64,000 bases of DNA from contig NZ_JAPEPX010000001.1 of assembly GCF_026339935.1 (NCBI RefSeq), positions 6,165,501 through 6,229,500 on the forward strand. The letters run 5' to 3'. The translations under genes were made by a program, and so were the position numbers. The notes under the pieces are model-generated. The model did not search any database, had not been told where the DNA came from, and saw nothing but the letters and a program-made list of their open reading frames with translations. The DNA is from Streptomyces sp. NBC_01551. GTDB lineage: Bacteria > Actinomycetota > Actinomycetes > Streptomycetales > Streptomycetaceae. The number at the start of each line of letters is the position of its first letter. The first letter of the stretch is position 1. Shown here in pieces: positions 27,807 to 36,395 of the stretch.

Positions 27807-28301
27807 ATGAGCGAGATCAGCAACCGGCGGCCGCTGGCCGTGTTCGACATCGACAACACGCTGGCCGACACCGACCACCGCCAGCACTTCCTGGAGGGCC
27901 GGCCCCGCGACTGGGAGGGCTTCTTCGGCGCGGCCCCGGCCGATCCGCCGCTCGCGCGCGGGGTGGCGCTCGCGCTGGAGAGCGCGGCCGACTGCGAGGT
28001 CGTGTACCTGACGGGCCGCCCGGAGCGGTGCCGGGCGGACACCGAGGAGTGGCTGACCCGGCACGGGCTGCCCGAGGGACGGCTGTGGATGCGCGGCAAC
28101 CAGGACCGCCGCCCGGCGCGCACGACGAAGCTGGAGGTGCTGGGGCGGATCTCCCGGGGCCGGGAGGTGCGGATGCTGGTGGACGACGACGAACTCGTCT
28201 GCCAGGCGGCGCGCGGGGCGGGGTTCCGCGTGGTGCTCGCCGACTGGGCGGCGGACGCGCCGGAACTCAAGTCCGCCCAGGAGGGCGAGGGCCGTACCTG
28301 A
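27807..28301 (+). CDS. HAD-superfamily phosphatase (polynucleotide 3'-phosphatase-like)
   Basis: 164 aa. HAD motif I is LAVFDIDNTLAD (nucleophile and acid Asp), motif II is VVYLTGRPERC, and motif IV is RMLVDDDELVC. The T-G-R-P-E-R-C segment resembles the phosphatase part of polynucleotide kinase/phosphatases and acid phosphatases of class B/C. Cytoplasmic. It is divergent from the luciferase-like gene across about 80 bp. Substrate not determinable. Confidence 0.85.
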   Translation: MSEISNRRPLAVFDIDNTLADTDHRQHFLEGRPRDWEGFFGAAPADPPLARGVALALESAADCEVVYLTGRPERCRADTEEWLTRHGLPEGRLWMRGNQDRRPARTTKLEVLGRISRGREVRMLVDDDELVCQAARGAGFRVVLADWAADAPELKSAQEGEGRT

Positions 28302-28412
28302 GCGGCGTACGGGGGCCCGCACCTGAGCCACGGGGCCCGCGCCTCAGCGACGTACGCGCGGGCCCGCGCCCGGGCCGACGTGCGCCGGCCGCACCCCGGC
28401 GACGTGCGGCGG

Positions 28413-28628
28413 TCAGTCCTCGCCTTCGAGGCGGAAGCCCACCTTGAGCCCCACCTGGTAGTGGGCGACCTCGCCGTTCTCGATGTGCCCGCGCATCTGC
28501 GTGACCTCGAACCAGTCCAGGTTGCGCAGCGTCTGGCCCGCCCGCGTGAGCCCGTTGCGGATGGCCTGATCGATGCCCTCGTCGGAGGTGCCGACGATCT
28601 CGGTCACCCGGTACGTGTGGTTGGACAT
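28413..28628 (-). CDS. Dodecin, flavin-storage protein
   Basis: 71 aa, the usual dodecin length. It has the strand-helix-strand layout and the hallmark LDWFEVTQMRGHIENGEVAHYQ with the flavin-stacking Trp. Twelve copies form a hollow sphere that binds FMN, riboflavin or CoA and shields free flavin. It stands alone between convergent and divergent neighbours, with its own promoter region upstream toward 28790. Confidence 0.95.
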   Translation of the reverse strand: MSNHTYRVTEIVGTSDEGIDQAIRNGLTRAGQTLRNLDWFEVTQMRGHIENGEVAHYQVGLKVGFRLEGED

Positions 28629-28791
28629 GGGGTCTCCCGACAGTGGTCGCTGTTGCCTTGTTCCACGGTGCCCCAGTAAGTCCGAGTCCGCGAACTTTGG
28701 GTGAACAGTCCCGGCCGGAAGCCCCTTGACCCACCCATTGGTCTATGCCAATTTCAAGCCATCTCCGATCCGTCCCCAGAAGGTGACCTAC

Positions 28792-30054
28792 GTGAAGATG
28801 CGCTTCCTTGCCGTGTGCACCGCCCTCGCGGCCGCCGCCGCCCTCACCGGCTGCGGCCAACTGGCCGATTCGGCCGAGGGGCCCGAGAAGGTGACGCTCT
28901 GGCTGATGAAGGGCAGCGCGTCGGAGGACTTCATCACCGCCTTCACCGCGGACTTCGAGCGCCGCAACCCCGGCATCGACCTGGACGTCAGGATCCAGGA
29001 ATGGACCGGCATCGGCGACAAGGTCAACGCCGTACTCGACGGCACCGGCCACGACGGCGCCGACGTCATCGAGGTCGGCAACACCCAGGTGGCCCAGTAC
29101 GTCGAGGCCGGCGGTCTCTCCGAGCTCACCCTGGAAGGCCTGCGCGCATGGGGCAGCAAGGACTGGCTCAAGGGCCTCTCCGACCCGGGGAGCGTCAACG
29201 GGGCCCAGTACGGCGTCCCGTGGTACGCCGCCAACCGCGTGGTGATCTACAACAAGGAGCTGTTCGCCGGCGCCGGGATCAAGAACCCGCCCAGGAACCG
29301 CCAGGAGTGGATCCAGGCCACCCGCAAGCTCGACAAGGGCGACCAGCAGGGCATCTACCTCGCCGGCCAGAACTGGTACGTCCTCGCCGGCTTCGTCTGG
29401 GACGAGGGCGGCGAACTCGCCGTCGAGACCGGAGGCCAGTGGGTCGGCGCCCTCGACGACGAGAAGGCCCTCGCCGGCATGGAGTTCTACAAGCAGCTCC
29501 AGGCCCTCGGAGACGGGCCCAAGGAAGCCGACGAGGAGACGCCCTCGCAGGCCGACGTCTTCGCGCGCGGCCAGGTCGCCCAGATCATCGCCCCGCCCGG
29601 CCAGGCCGCCCAGATCGAGGCGGCCAACCCCGCCCTCAAGGGCAAGCTCGGCTTCTTCCCGATCCCCGGCAAGACCTCCGACAAGGTCGGGTCCGTGTTC
29701 ACCGGCGGTTCCGACCTGATCATCCCCGAGAAGACGAAGAAGCGGCGCGAGGCCGTGGCCGTGATCACCGCCCTGGTCAGCGAGCAATGGCAGACCGAGC
29801 TCGCCCGCACCATGAGCTACGTGCCGAACAAGACCACCCTCGCGCACGTCGTCGAGGGCAACGAGGGCGCCACCGCCATGGCCCCCGGCGCCGCCCAGGG
29901 CCGGGCCACACCGAACTCGGCCCGCTGGGCCGAGGTGGAGGCCAAGAACCCGATCAAGCCCTACATGACGGCCGTCCTCACGGGCCAGGACCCCAAGCGG
30001 GCGGCCGGTGCGGCGTCGGAGACGATCAGCAAGGTGCTCAGCTCCGACCGGTGA
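28792..30054 (+). CDS. Extracellular sugar-type solute-binding lipoprotein (orphan)
   Basis: 420 aa. The lipoprotein signal peptide has a lipobox TGC near residue 22. The mature part begins EKVTLWLMKGSASEDFITAF and contains YGVPWYAANRVVIYNKELF and FTGGSDLIIPEKTKK. This is the ABC solute-binding family 1 fold that captures oligosaccharides for import. No permease or ATPase genes are adjacent, so it either serves a remote transporter or an MsiK-type shared ATPase with permeases elsewhere. AGAAGG 8 nt upstream supports the GTG start at 28792. Confidence 0.9.
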   Translation: MKMRFLAVCTALAAAAALTGCGQLADSAEGPEKVTLWLMKGSASEDFITAFTADFERRNPGIDLDVRIQEWTGIGDKVNAVLDGTGHDGADVIEVGNTQVAQYVEAGGLSELTLEGLRAWGSKDWLKGLSDPGSVNGAQYGVPWYAANRVVIYNKELFAGAGIKNPPRNRQEWIQATRKLDKGDQQGIYLAGQNWYVLAGFVWDEGGELAVETGGQWVGALDDEKALAGMEFYKQLQALGDGPKEADEETPSQADVFARGQVAQIIAPPGQAAQIEAANPALKGKLGFFPIPGKTSDKVGSVFTGGSDLIIPEKTKKRREAVAVITALVSEQWQTELARTMSYVPNKTTLAHVVEGNEGATAMAPGAAQGRATPNSARWAEVEAKNPIKPYMTAVLTGQDPKRAAGAASETISKVLSSDR

Positions 30055-30201
30055 GCCCGGGCCCTCCGAGCGGTGAGTTCAGCGTCCGCACATCCAACTG
30101 CCGCTGCGAGGTCATGTCGAATCCAGCCGGTCACGGAAGAAGTAAAGAGCCAGTCCGCACACCTGCCGGCCTGGCCATCCGTGTCCGGACCAGGAGCCGC
30201 C

Positions 30202-31023
30202 ATGACCATCGCCCCCCTGTCCCCGTCCCGCACCACGCCCCCCACGGCAGTCCCCGTCGACGCCCCCGCCGCCACTGCCCAGGGCGTCCCCGCCGCCCCC
30301 CGGTACGCCGTCCGCATCGCCCGCGACGAGGCCGAGGTCCGCGCCGCCCAGCGACTGCGCCACATGGTCTTCGCCGGCGAGCTCGGCGCCCGCCTCGACG
30401 GCCCCGAGCCGGGCCTCGACTCCGACGCCTTCGACGCGTACTGCGACCACCTCCTCGTCGTCGAGGAGGAGAGCGAGCAGGTGGTCGGCACCTACCGGCT
30501 GCTGCCCCCCGAACGCGCCGCCGTCGCCGGCCGCCTCTACTCCGAGGGCGAATTCGACCTCTCCGCCCTCGCCCCCATCCGCCCCGACCTCGTCGAGGTG
30601 GGCCGCTCCTGCGTCCACCCCGACCACCGCAACGGCGCCGTCATCGCCCTCGTCTGGGCCGGACTCGCCCGCTACATGGACCGCTCCGGCCACAACTGGC
30701 TCGCCGGCTGCTGCTCCATCCCGCTCTCCGACGGCGGCGTTCTCGCCGCCGCCACCCGCGAGAACGTCCTGACCCGCAACCTCGCTCCCGAGGAGTACCG
30801 GGTCACCCCGCACCTCCCCTGGAACCCCGAGGGCATCACCTTCCCCGACCGGGTCGAGCTGCCCCCGCTGCTCCGCGGCTACCTGCGCCTGGGCGCCTGG
30901 GTCTGCGGCGAGCCCGCCTTCGACGCCGACTTCGGCTGCGCCGACCTGTACGTCCTGCTCTCGCTGCGCCGGACCAACCCGCGCTACCTCAAGCACTTCC
31001 TCTCGCTCACCCCGGGCGCATGA
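30202..31023 (+). CDS. olsB: Ornithine-acyl-ACP N-acyltransferase-like protein
   Basis: 273 aa. After a Pro/Ala-rich N-terminus the GNAT-type acyltransferase core begins at YAVRIARDEAEVRAAQRLRH. Conserved segments are VVGTYRLLPPE, LVEVGRSCVHPDHRNGAVI and AGCCSIPLSDGG. OlsB attaches a 3-hydroxy fatty acid to ornithine, giving lyso-ornithine lipid. The next gene, overlapping by 4 nt, is an OlsA-like acyltransferase, so the two genes would make phosphorus-free ornithine lipids. AGGAG precedes the ATG. Confidence 0.85.
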   Translation: MTIAPLSPSRTTPPTAVPVDAPAATAQGVPAAPRYAVRIARDEAEVRAAQRLRHMVFAGELGARLDGPEPGLDSDAFDAYCDHLLVVEEESEQVVGTYRLLPPERAAVAGRLYSEGEFDLSALAPIRPDLVEVGRSCVHPDHRNGAVIALVWAGLARYMDRSGHNWLAGCCSIPLSDGGVLAAATRENVLTRNLAPEEYRVTPHLPWNPEGITFPDRVELPPLLRGYLRLGAWVCGEPAFDADFGCADLYVLLSLRRTNPRYLKHFLSLTPGA

Positions 31024-32036
31024 GCGTCTGGCTGCCCACCTCGCCCTGCACCCCCGAGGCCTGCGCCGGCCACGAGGGGCGGGTCGCGAGCGTCCCGCGC
31101 GCGATCCTGCGGCTCACCGGCGCCGTCGCCGTGGTCCTGCTCGGGATCCTCGGCGCCCAGCCGGTCCGGCTGCTGCCGCAGCGGCCCCGGCAGGCGCTGG
31201 TCAGGGCCTGGGCGACAGCGCTGATACGGGCCTTCGGCATCCGGATCACCGTGCACGGGAGCCCCGGCCCGGACGGCGGCCGCCTGATCGTCGCCAACCA
31301 CATATCGTGGCTCGACATCCCGCTCGTCGCCGCCGTCCTGCCCAGCCGGATGCTGGCCAAGAGCGACATCCGGACCTGGCCCGTACTCGGCCCGCTCTCC
31401 CGCCAGAACGGGACCCTGTTCATCGAACGCGACCGGATCCGGGCCCTCCCCGACACCGTCGAGACCGTCGCCCGGGCCCTCCTCGGCGGCGACCGCGTCA
31501 CCGTCTTCCCCGAGGGGTCCACCTGGTGCGGGCGCGCCCAGGGCCCCTTCCGGCGCGCCGCGTTCCAGTCGGCGCTCGACGCACGGGTACCCGTACAGCC
31601 CCTGCGCATCACGTACCTGCTCCACGGGGGGCACCCGGCCGGGGCGCCCGCCTTCGTCGGGGACGATCCGCTGGCCGCCTCGCTGTGGCGGATCGCCCGG
31701 GCCCGCGGGGTGCGGGCCGAGGTACGGCTGCTGCCGCGGATCCCGCCGGGCCGGTACACGCACCGGCGGGACCTCGCGGCCGCCGCTCAGGCCGCGGTCG
31801 TTCCGGTCGTTCCGGTTGCCCCGGTCGTTCCGGTTGCCCCGGTTGCCCCGGTTGCCCCGGTCGTGCCGGTCGTGCCCGAACCGGCGCCGGCGCCGCCCTC
31901 GCTGCCCGGGATCCCCTCCCAGCCGGGACCGCCCTCCGCCACCGACAGGGACAGCGCGAAACGGCCCTCCGAGTCCGTCCACCACCGGGTCAACTCCAGG
32001 CCCGCCGCCGAGAGTTCCTTCCGCACGCCCTCCTGA
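31020..32036 (+). CDS. olsA: Lyso-ornithine lipid O-acyltransferase (PlsC family) with repeat-encoded tail
   Basis: 338 aa. A PlsC acyltransferase domain is preceded by one hydrophobic helix (AILRLTGAVAVVLLGILGAQ). The HX4D catalytic motif is ANHISWLDIPL and the glycerol-phosphate-type motif is VFPEGSTW. The family core ends near residue 255. The reading frame then continues through a V-V-P/V-A-P repeat and 60 further residues that run antisense to egtD for 250 nt. It overlaps olsB (ATGA). OlsA acylates lyso-ornithine lipid to ornithine lipid. The tail is probably a by-product of the repeat and lost stop. Confidence 0.82.
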   Translation: MSVWLPTSPCTPEACAGHEGRVASVPRAILRLTGAVAVVLLGILGAQPVRLLPQRPRQALVRAWATALIRAFGIRITVHGSPGPDGGRLIVANHISWLDIPLVAAVLPSRMLAKSDIRTWPVLGPLSRQNGTLFIERDRIRALPDTVETVARALLGGDRVTVFPEGSTWCGRAQGPFRRAAFQSALDARVPVQPLRITYLLHGGHPAGAPAFVGDDPLAASLWRIARARGVRAEVRLLPRIPPGRYTHRRDLAAAAQAAVVPVVPVAPVVPVAPVAPVAPVVPVVPEPAPAPPSLPGIPSQPGPPSATDRDSAKRPSESVHHRVNSRPAAESSFRTPS

Positions 32037-32893
32037 CGGAACTTCGCCGACACTTCCGTCAGGATCTCCTCACCCGCCGCGAACGGCACCACCAGATCCA
32101 GGGAGCGCACCTTCACCAGCACCTCCGACCGGGCCCGCAGCCGCATCTCGATCCACTCCTCCTCCCGATTCCACACCGCCACGTGCGCGAAGTCGGCGGT
32201 GTGGAAGTCCGCCCCCAACTCCCGGTCGATGACGGCCAGCACGTTCTTGTTGAACTCCGCCGTCACCCCCCGCGCGTCGTCGTACGCCGCCACCAGCACG
32301 TCCTCGTCCTTCACCAGGTCCGTACCCAGCAGCAGCGCGTCCCCGGGCGACAGCATCGCCCGTACGGACGCCAGGAACCGGGCCCGCTCCGGAGGCAGCA
32401 GGTTCCCGATCGTGCCCCCGAGGAAGACCACCAGCCGCGGGCCGGGGGAGTCCGGCAGCCGCAGCGCCCTGGTGAAGTCGGCCAGCAGCGCGTGCACCCG
32501 CAGCCGCGGATGCTCCGCCAGCAGGACGCCGGCCGCCCCCTTCAGCGCGCTCTCGCTCACGTCCACCGGGATGTACGTGTCCAGCGCGGGCATCGCCTCG
32601 ATCAGGTGCCTGGTCTTCTCCGAGGACCCGGAGCCCAGCTCCACCAGGGTCCGGGCACCGCTCGCCGAGGCGATCTCCCCGGCCCGAGCGAGCAGGATCT
32701 CCCGCTCGGCGCGCGTCGGGTAGTACTCGGGCAACCGGGTGATCTCCTCGAACAGTTCACTGCCCCGCGCGTCGTAGAACCACTTGGGCGGCAGCGCCTT
32801 GGGGGTCTGGGTCAGCCCCCGCAGCACGTCCTCCCGCAGCGCGGCGTCGGCGGCGTGCTCGTCGAGGGTTCGGGTCAGCTGGAAGTCACTCAC
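31787..32893 (-). CDS. egtD: Histidine N-alpha-methyltransferase (ergothioneine)
   Basis: 368 aa. EgtD trimethylates histidine to hercynine. Family features seen: LPPKWFYDARGSELFEEITR near the N-terminus, SAM-binding VELGSGSSEKTRHLIEA, LVVFLGGTIGNLLP and AYDDARGVTAEFNKNVL. The family normally ends near residue 320. Here a Gly/Thr/Ala tail of about 45 residues follows, encoded by the same 9-bp repeat that extends olsA on the opposite strand. The GTG start overlaps the egtC stop by 8 nt. It is the last gene of egtABCD. Confidence 0.93.
   Translation of the reverse strand: MSDFQLTRTLDEHAADAALREDVLRGLTQTPKALPPKWFYDARGSELFEEITRLPEYYPTRAEREILLARAGEIASASGARTLVELGSGSSEKTRHLIEAMPALDTYIPVDVSESALKGAAGVLLAEHPRLRVHALLADFTRALRLPDSPGPRLVVFLGGTIGNLLPPERARFLASVRAMLSPGDALLLGTDLVKDEDVLVAAYDDARGVTAEFNKNVLAVIDRELGADFHTADFAHVAVWNREEEWIEMRLRARSEVLVKVRSLDLVVPFAAGEEILTEVSAKFRQEGVRKELSAAGLELTRWWTDSEGRFALSLSVAEGGPGWEGIPGSEGGAGAGSGTTGTTGATGATGATGTTGATGTTGTTAA
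31796..31876. repeat. Nine tandem copies of a 9-bp unit within overlapping gene ends
   Basis: Units GGTCGTTCC, GGTTGCCCC and GGTCGTGCC alternate nine times in exact 9-bp register. Because 9 is a multiple of 3 the array stays in frame on both strands, encoding VVP/VAP in olsA and GTT/GAT in egtD. Confidence 0.9.
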
Positions 32894-33680
32894 CGGGCTT
32901 CGTCTCCTTGTGCGGGGACTCCCCGAGGGGAGGCGCCTTGAGGGGGATCAGGTCGACCCGCGTACGGGTGGCGGTCAGCAGGGTCCGGTCGGGCACTTCG
33001 CACCACCGGGTGTCGTCGTCGTACGGCTCGGACGCCACGACCGTGCGCCCCGCCGGTACGTCGGCCAGGTACCAGAGCGAATCCCCCCAGGCCGTCGCGG
33101 CGATCGCGGCCCCGTCCGTCAGCAGCAGGTTCAGCCGCGAGCCGGGCGCGGCCTCCGCCAGCGCCCGCACCGCCCCCGCGAGCGCCGCCCCGAGGCCGTC
33201 ACCCTCCCGGAGCCGGCGCAGCACCAGGGCCCAGATCAGCGCCGAGTCGGTGCGCGCCGCCAGCGACAGCAGCTCCTGCGGCGGCAGGTCGGCCGCGAGC
33301 GGGGCCACCGCGTCCGGCCAGTCCCGCACCGCGCCGTTGTGGCTGAACAGCCACCGCCCCGCCGCGAACGGCGCCGCGGCCGCCTCCCCGTCCGCCCCCG
33401 GACCGGTGGCGTCGCGTACGGCGGCCAGCGCGGCCTCGCTGCGCACCACGCGGGCGAGGTCGGCGAAGGTCAGGTCGCCCCAGATCGGGCCGGCCCGCCG
33501 GTAGCGGGCGGGCACCGGGTCGCCCTCCGCGTACCAGCCGACGCCGAAGCCGTCCGCGTTGACCGTGCCGCTGCGCTGCCGGCGCGGCTCCCAGGACTGG
33601 CGCACCAGCGAGTGCTCCGGGTCGCTCAGCAGCCGGGCCAGCGGTATCTCGGGCCCCACGTAAGCGAGGTGACGGCACAT
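32886..33680 (-). CDS. egtC: Gamma-glutamyl-hercynylcysteine sulfoxide hydrolase (class II amidohydrolase)
   Basis: 264 aa. The processed N-terminal nucleophile Cys2 is in MCRHLAYVG. The class II glutamine amidotransferase core is recognised by NADGFGVGWYAEG, WLFSHNGAVRDW and LAARTDSALIWAL. EgtC removes the glutamyl group in the ergothioneine pathway. Its ATG overlaps the egtB stop by 1 nt, and its stop overlaps the egtD start. Confidence 0.93.
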   Translation of the reverse strand: MCRHLAYVGPEIPLARLLSDPEHSLVRQSWEPRRQRSGTVNADGFGVGWYAEGDPVPARYRRAGPIWGDLTFADLARVVRSEAALAAVRDATGPGADGEAAAAPFAAGRWLFSHNGAVRDWPDAVAPLAADLPPQELLSLAARTDSALIWALVLRRLREGDGLGAALAGAVRALAEAAPGSRLNLLLTDGAAIAATAWGDSLWYLADVPAGRTVVASEPYDDDTRWCEVPDRTLLTATRTRVDLIPLKAPPLGESPHKETKPGE

Positions 33681-34990
33681 CAGATGTCCCTCGCGGTACG
33701 GAACCCGGAGAAGATCTGGCGGCGCACCGGCAAGTCCCAGTTGCGGAACGTGCCCCGGCAGGCCACCGGGTCCACCGCGAAGGAACCGCCGCGCAGCACC
33801 TTGTGGCCGGGGCCGAAGAACACCTCCGAGTACTCGCGGTACGGGAAGGCGCGGAACCCCGGGTACGGCAGGAAGTCCGAGGAGGTCCACTCCCACACGT
33901 CCCCGATCAGCTGCCGCACCCCGAGCGGGGAGGCCCCGGCGGGATAGCTGCCCGCGCGGGCCGGGCGCAGGTGGCGCTGGCCCAGGTTCGCGTGCGCGGG
34001 GGTCGGGTCGGCGTCGCCCCACGGGTAGCGGGCCGAGCGGCCGGTGGCCGGGTCGTACCGGGCGGCCTTCTCCCACTCCTCCTCCGAGGGCAGCCGACGC
34101 CCCGCCCAGCGGGCGTACGCGTCCGCCTCGTACCAGCTCACGTGCAGCACCGGCTCGTCACCGGGCACCGGCTCGGTCACCCCGAACCGGCGGCGCAGCC
34201 ACTGCCCGGCCTCCCGGTGCCAGAACAGCGGGGCCCCGATGTCGTGCGCCCGTATCTGCTCCCAGCCCTCGGCCGCCCACCAGCGGCGCTCGCGGTAGCC
34301 GCCGTCCGCGATGAACGCCTGGTACGCCGCGTTGGTCACCGGCACGGTGTCGAGCCAGAACGCCGCGGTCTCCCGGGTGTGCGCCGGCCGCTCGTTGTCC
34401 AGCGACCACGGCTCGGCGGACGTGCCCATCGTGAACGGGCCGCCGGGTATGAGGACTTCCGGGGCAGTGGGCGGTGGGCCCTGCGGGGGATCAGGGTCCG
34501 GCGCCGACAATACCGGGGCGCCCCGCCGCAGCTGATGGGTGATCAGCATGGTTTCGTCGTGCTGCTGTTCGTGCTGGGCGATCATCCCGAAGGCGAAACC
34601 GTCGTCGAGCAGCCCGGTGCCCTCCATCGGGGTGCGCTCCAGCAGGTCGAAGACCCGGCCGCGCACGTCCGCCACGTACCGGCGGGCCTCCCCCGGCCCC
34701 AGCAGCGGCAGCTTCGGCCGTTCGGAGCGGGGGTGCTGGAACGCGTCGTACAGCGTGTTGATCTCCGGGCGCATGAACTCCTGCCCGGCCACGTTGCGCA
34801 GCAGCCACAGCTCCTCCTGGTTCCCGATGTGCGCCAGGTCCCAGACCAGCGGGGACATCAGGGGGGAGTGCTGCGCGGTCAGGTCGGGCTCGGTCACCGG
34901 GTCGGTCAGCGCGGCCGTACGGGCCCGGGCGGCGATCAGCGCCGCGAGCGCCCGCTCGCGCAGCGCCTCCGGACGGGATGCGGTGGTCAC
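33680..34990 (-). CDS. egtB: Ergothioneine sulfoxide synthase (iron-dependent)
   Basis: 436 aa. An N-terminal DinB-like helical domain carries the iron ligand histidines in LAHIGNQEELWLLRN and AQHEQQHDETML (H-x3-H). A C-terminal formylglycine-generating-enzyme-like domain contains ERPAHTRETAAFWLD, VSWYEADAYARWAG, RLPSEEEWEKAARYD and LRGGSFAVDP. It joins gamma-Glu-Cys (or Cys) to hercynine with O2. The GTG start overlaps the egtA stop (GTGA), so translation is coupled through the operon. Confidence 0.94.
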   Translation of the reverse strand: MTTASRPEALRERALAALIAARARTAALTDPVTEPDLTAQHSPLMSPLVWDLAHIGNQEELWLLRNVAGQEFMRPEINTLYDAFQHPRSERPKLPLLGPGEARRYVADVRGRVFDLLERTPMEGTGLLDDGFAFGMIAQHEQQHDETMLITHQLRRGAPVLSAPDPDPPQGPPPTAPEVLIPGGPFTMGTSAEPWSLDNERPAHTRETAAFWLDTVPVTNAAYQAFIADGGYRERRWWAAEGWEQIRAHDIGAPLFWHREAGQWLRRRFGVTEPVPGDEPVLHVSWYEADAYARWAGRRLPSEEEWEKAARYDPATGRSARYPWGDADPTPAHANLGQRHLRPARAGSYPAGASPLGVRQLIGDVWEWTSSDFLPYPGFRAFPYREYSEVFFGPGHKVLRGGSFAVDPVACRGTFRNWDLPVRRQIFSGFRTARDI

Positions 34991-36273
34991 GGGCGGGTCC
35001 CCTTCCCGGAGAGCTGCTGGCGAGGCTGGGCGTGGTCGTCGGCCGGACACCGGCCGGCCAGTACGTGGCGTTCGGTGAAGTCGGCGACGGTGTCGCGGAC
35101 CAGGTCCGAGGCCCCGAGCCGGGGCAGCGCCTCGGCCGCGGCGAGGAAACAGGCCGTGGCGGCCGCCCGCAGCTCCGGATCCGCGAGCCCCGCCCGGGCG
35201 GCGGACCGCCACAGCGGATTGCGCGGAGCCGGATGCGGGCCGTAGGAGTCGGCCAGCGCCTTGCACACCCGGTCCGCCGTCTCGGCGGCCTCCGGATCGT
35301 CGAACAGGGCATGGACGACCGCCACCGGAACCAGCCAGCCGTCGTCCCCGGGCTGCGCGTCGATCATCCGCAGCTCCAGGTGCCCGCGCGGCCGGACCGG
35401 CGGGAACAGCGTGGTCAGGTGGTACTCCAGGTCCTCGGCCGTGGCCGGCCGGGGACCTGCGCCCCGGATCCAGCCGCGGAAGGTCAGCCCGCCGTCCGGG
35501 ACGGTCCAGGGTGCGCCGTCGCGCGAGCGCACGCACATCACCCGGGCGTCGAGCGCGTGCCGCACCCACGCGGCGCGCGGCTCCACGTCGAGCGGCGGGG
35601 CGAGGGAGCGACCGCTGTCGAGGTCCTCCCAGACACCCTGCCGGGCACACCGCCAGCCCGCGTACGGGCCCTCGTGGGCGGGGGAGTTGGCGAACGCGGC
35701 CACCAACACCGCGCCCAGCAGGTGCGCGAGCCGCCACCGCCGGCCGTGGCCGAACGGCCCCGGCTCCTCCTGGCCCGCGTCCACGCAGACCTGCACGGAG
35801 GCGGAGGCGCACATCATGGCGCGACCGGCCGGTCCGGCCCGGTCGAGGTAGGTCTCCATCGCCTCGTAGCGATGGCTCTTCAGCAGCCGCCGGTAGGGGC
35901 GGCGCGGGTCCTGGCCGATGCCCCGCAGGACCAGGCCCTGGGAGTGCAGGACGTTCCGTACGGCGGTCAGGTCCGCCTGGAGGCCGTCCACGCACCCGGT
36001 GAGGGAGTCGGCGGGGGCCGAGCTCAACTCCAGCTGGCCGCCGGGCTCGACGGTGAGCCGGGAGCGCAGCGGCAGGGCGCGGGCCGCGGCGTGCGCGGCG
36101 GTGAGACGCTCGGACGTCAGCGGCCGCCCGGGCCGCTCGGCGTCCAGGACCAGCCATTCGAGCTCGGCTCCGATGAGCCTGGGCGGGCCGGTCTTGAAGC
36201 AGATGCCGTGGATCAGTTGCTCGGCCTGGGTTTCGCTGATCGGTGCAGGTGGGGCGGGTGTGTCAGGTGACAT
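34987..36273 (-). CDS. egtA: Glutamate-cysteine ligase of ergothioneine pathway
   Basis: 428 aa. GCS2-type ligase: GAELEWLVLD near the N-terminus binds glutamate, followed by TVEPGGQLELSSAP, ASASVQVCVDAG and HLELRMIDAQPGDDGW. It makes gamma-glutamylcysteine, the sulfur donor for EgtB. First gene of egtABCD; the C-S lyase egtE is not in this window. The ATG at 36273 is preceded by an AGGAGATGAGG ribosome-binding region about 8 nt upstream. Confidence 0.92.
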   Translation of the reverse strand: MSPDTPAPPAPISETQAEQLIHGICFKTGPPRLIGAELEWLVLDAERPGRPLTSERLTAAHAAARALPLRSRLTVEPGGQLELSSAPADSLTGCVDGLQADLTAVRNVLHSQGLVLRGIGQDPRRPYRRLLKSHRYEAMETYLDRAGPAGRAMMCASASVQVCVDAGQEEPGPFGHGRRWRLAHLLGAVLVAAFANSPAHEGPYAGWRCARQGVWEDLDSGRSLAPPLDVEPRAAWVRHALDARVMCVRSRDGAPWTVPDGGLTFRGWIRGAGPRPATAEDLEYHLTTLFPPVRPRGHLELRMIDAQPGDDGWLVPVAVVHALFDDPEAAETADRVCKALADSYGPHPAPRNPLWRSAARAGLADPELRAAATACFLAAAEALPRLGASDLVRDTVADFTERHVLAGRCPADDHAQPRQQLSGKGTRP

Positions 36274-36395
36274 GACCGGATCCTCATCTCCTGTCGTCGG
36301 CCGTGACCAACACCCGTGCCTACCCGTCTCTTGGGCCACAAAACCCTCCATAAACCCTTTGTCACCGGCGGTTGCGGTGGCCAAGGATGGCCGGT

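Noticed and set aside
31796..31876. CRISPR-like array
   Set aside because: The 9-bp units are contiguous with no spacers; it is a coding minisatellite. No cas genes are present.
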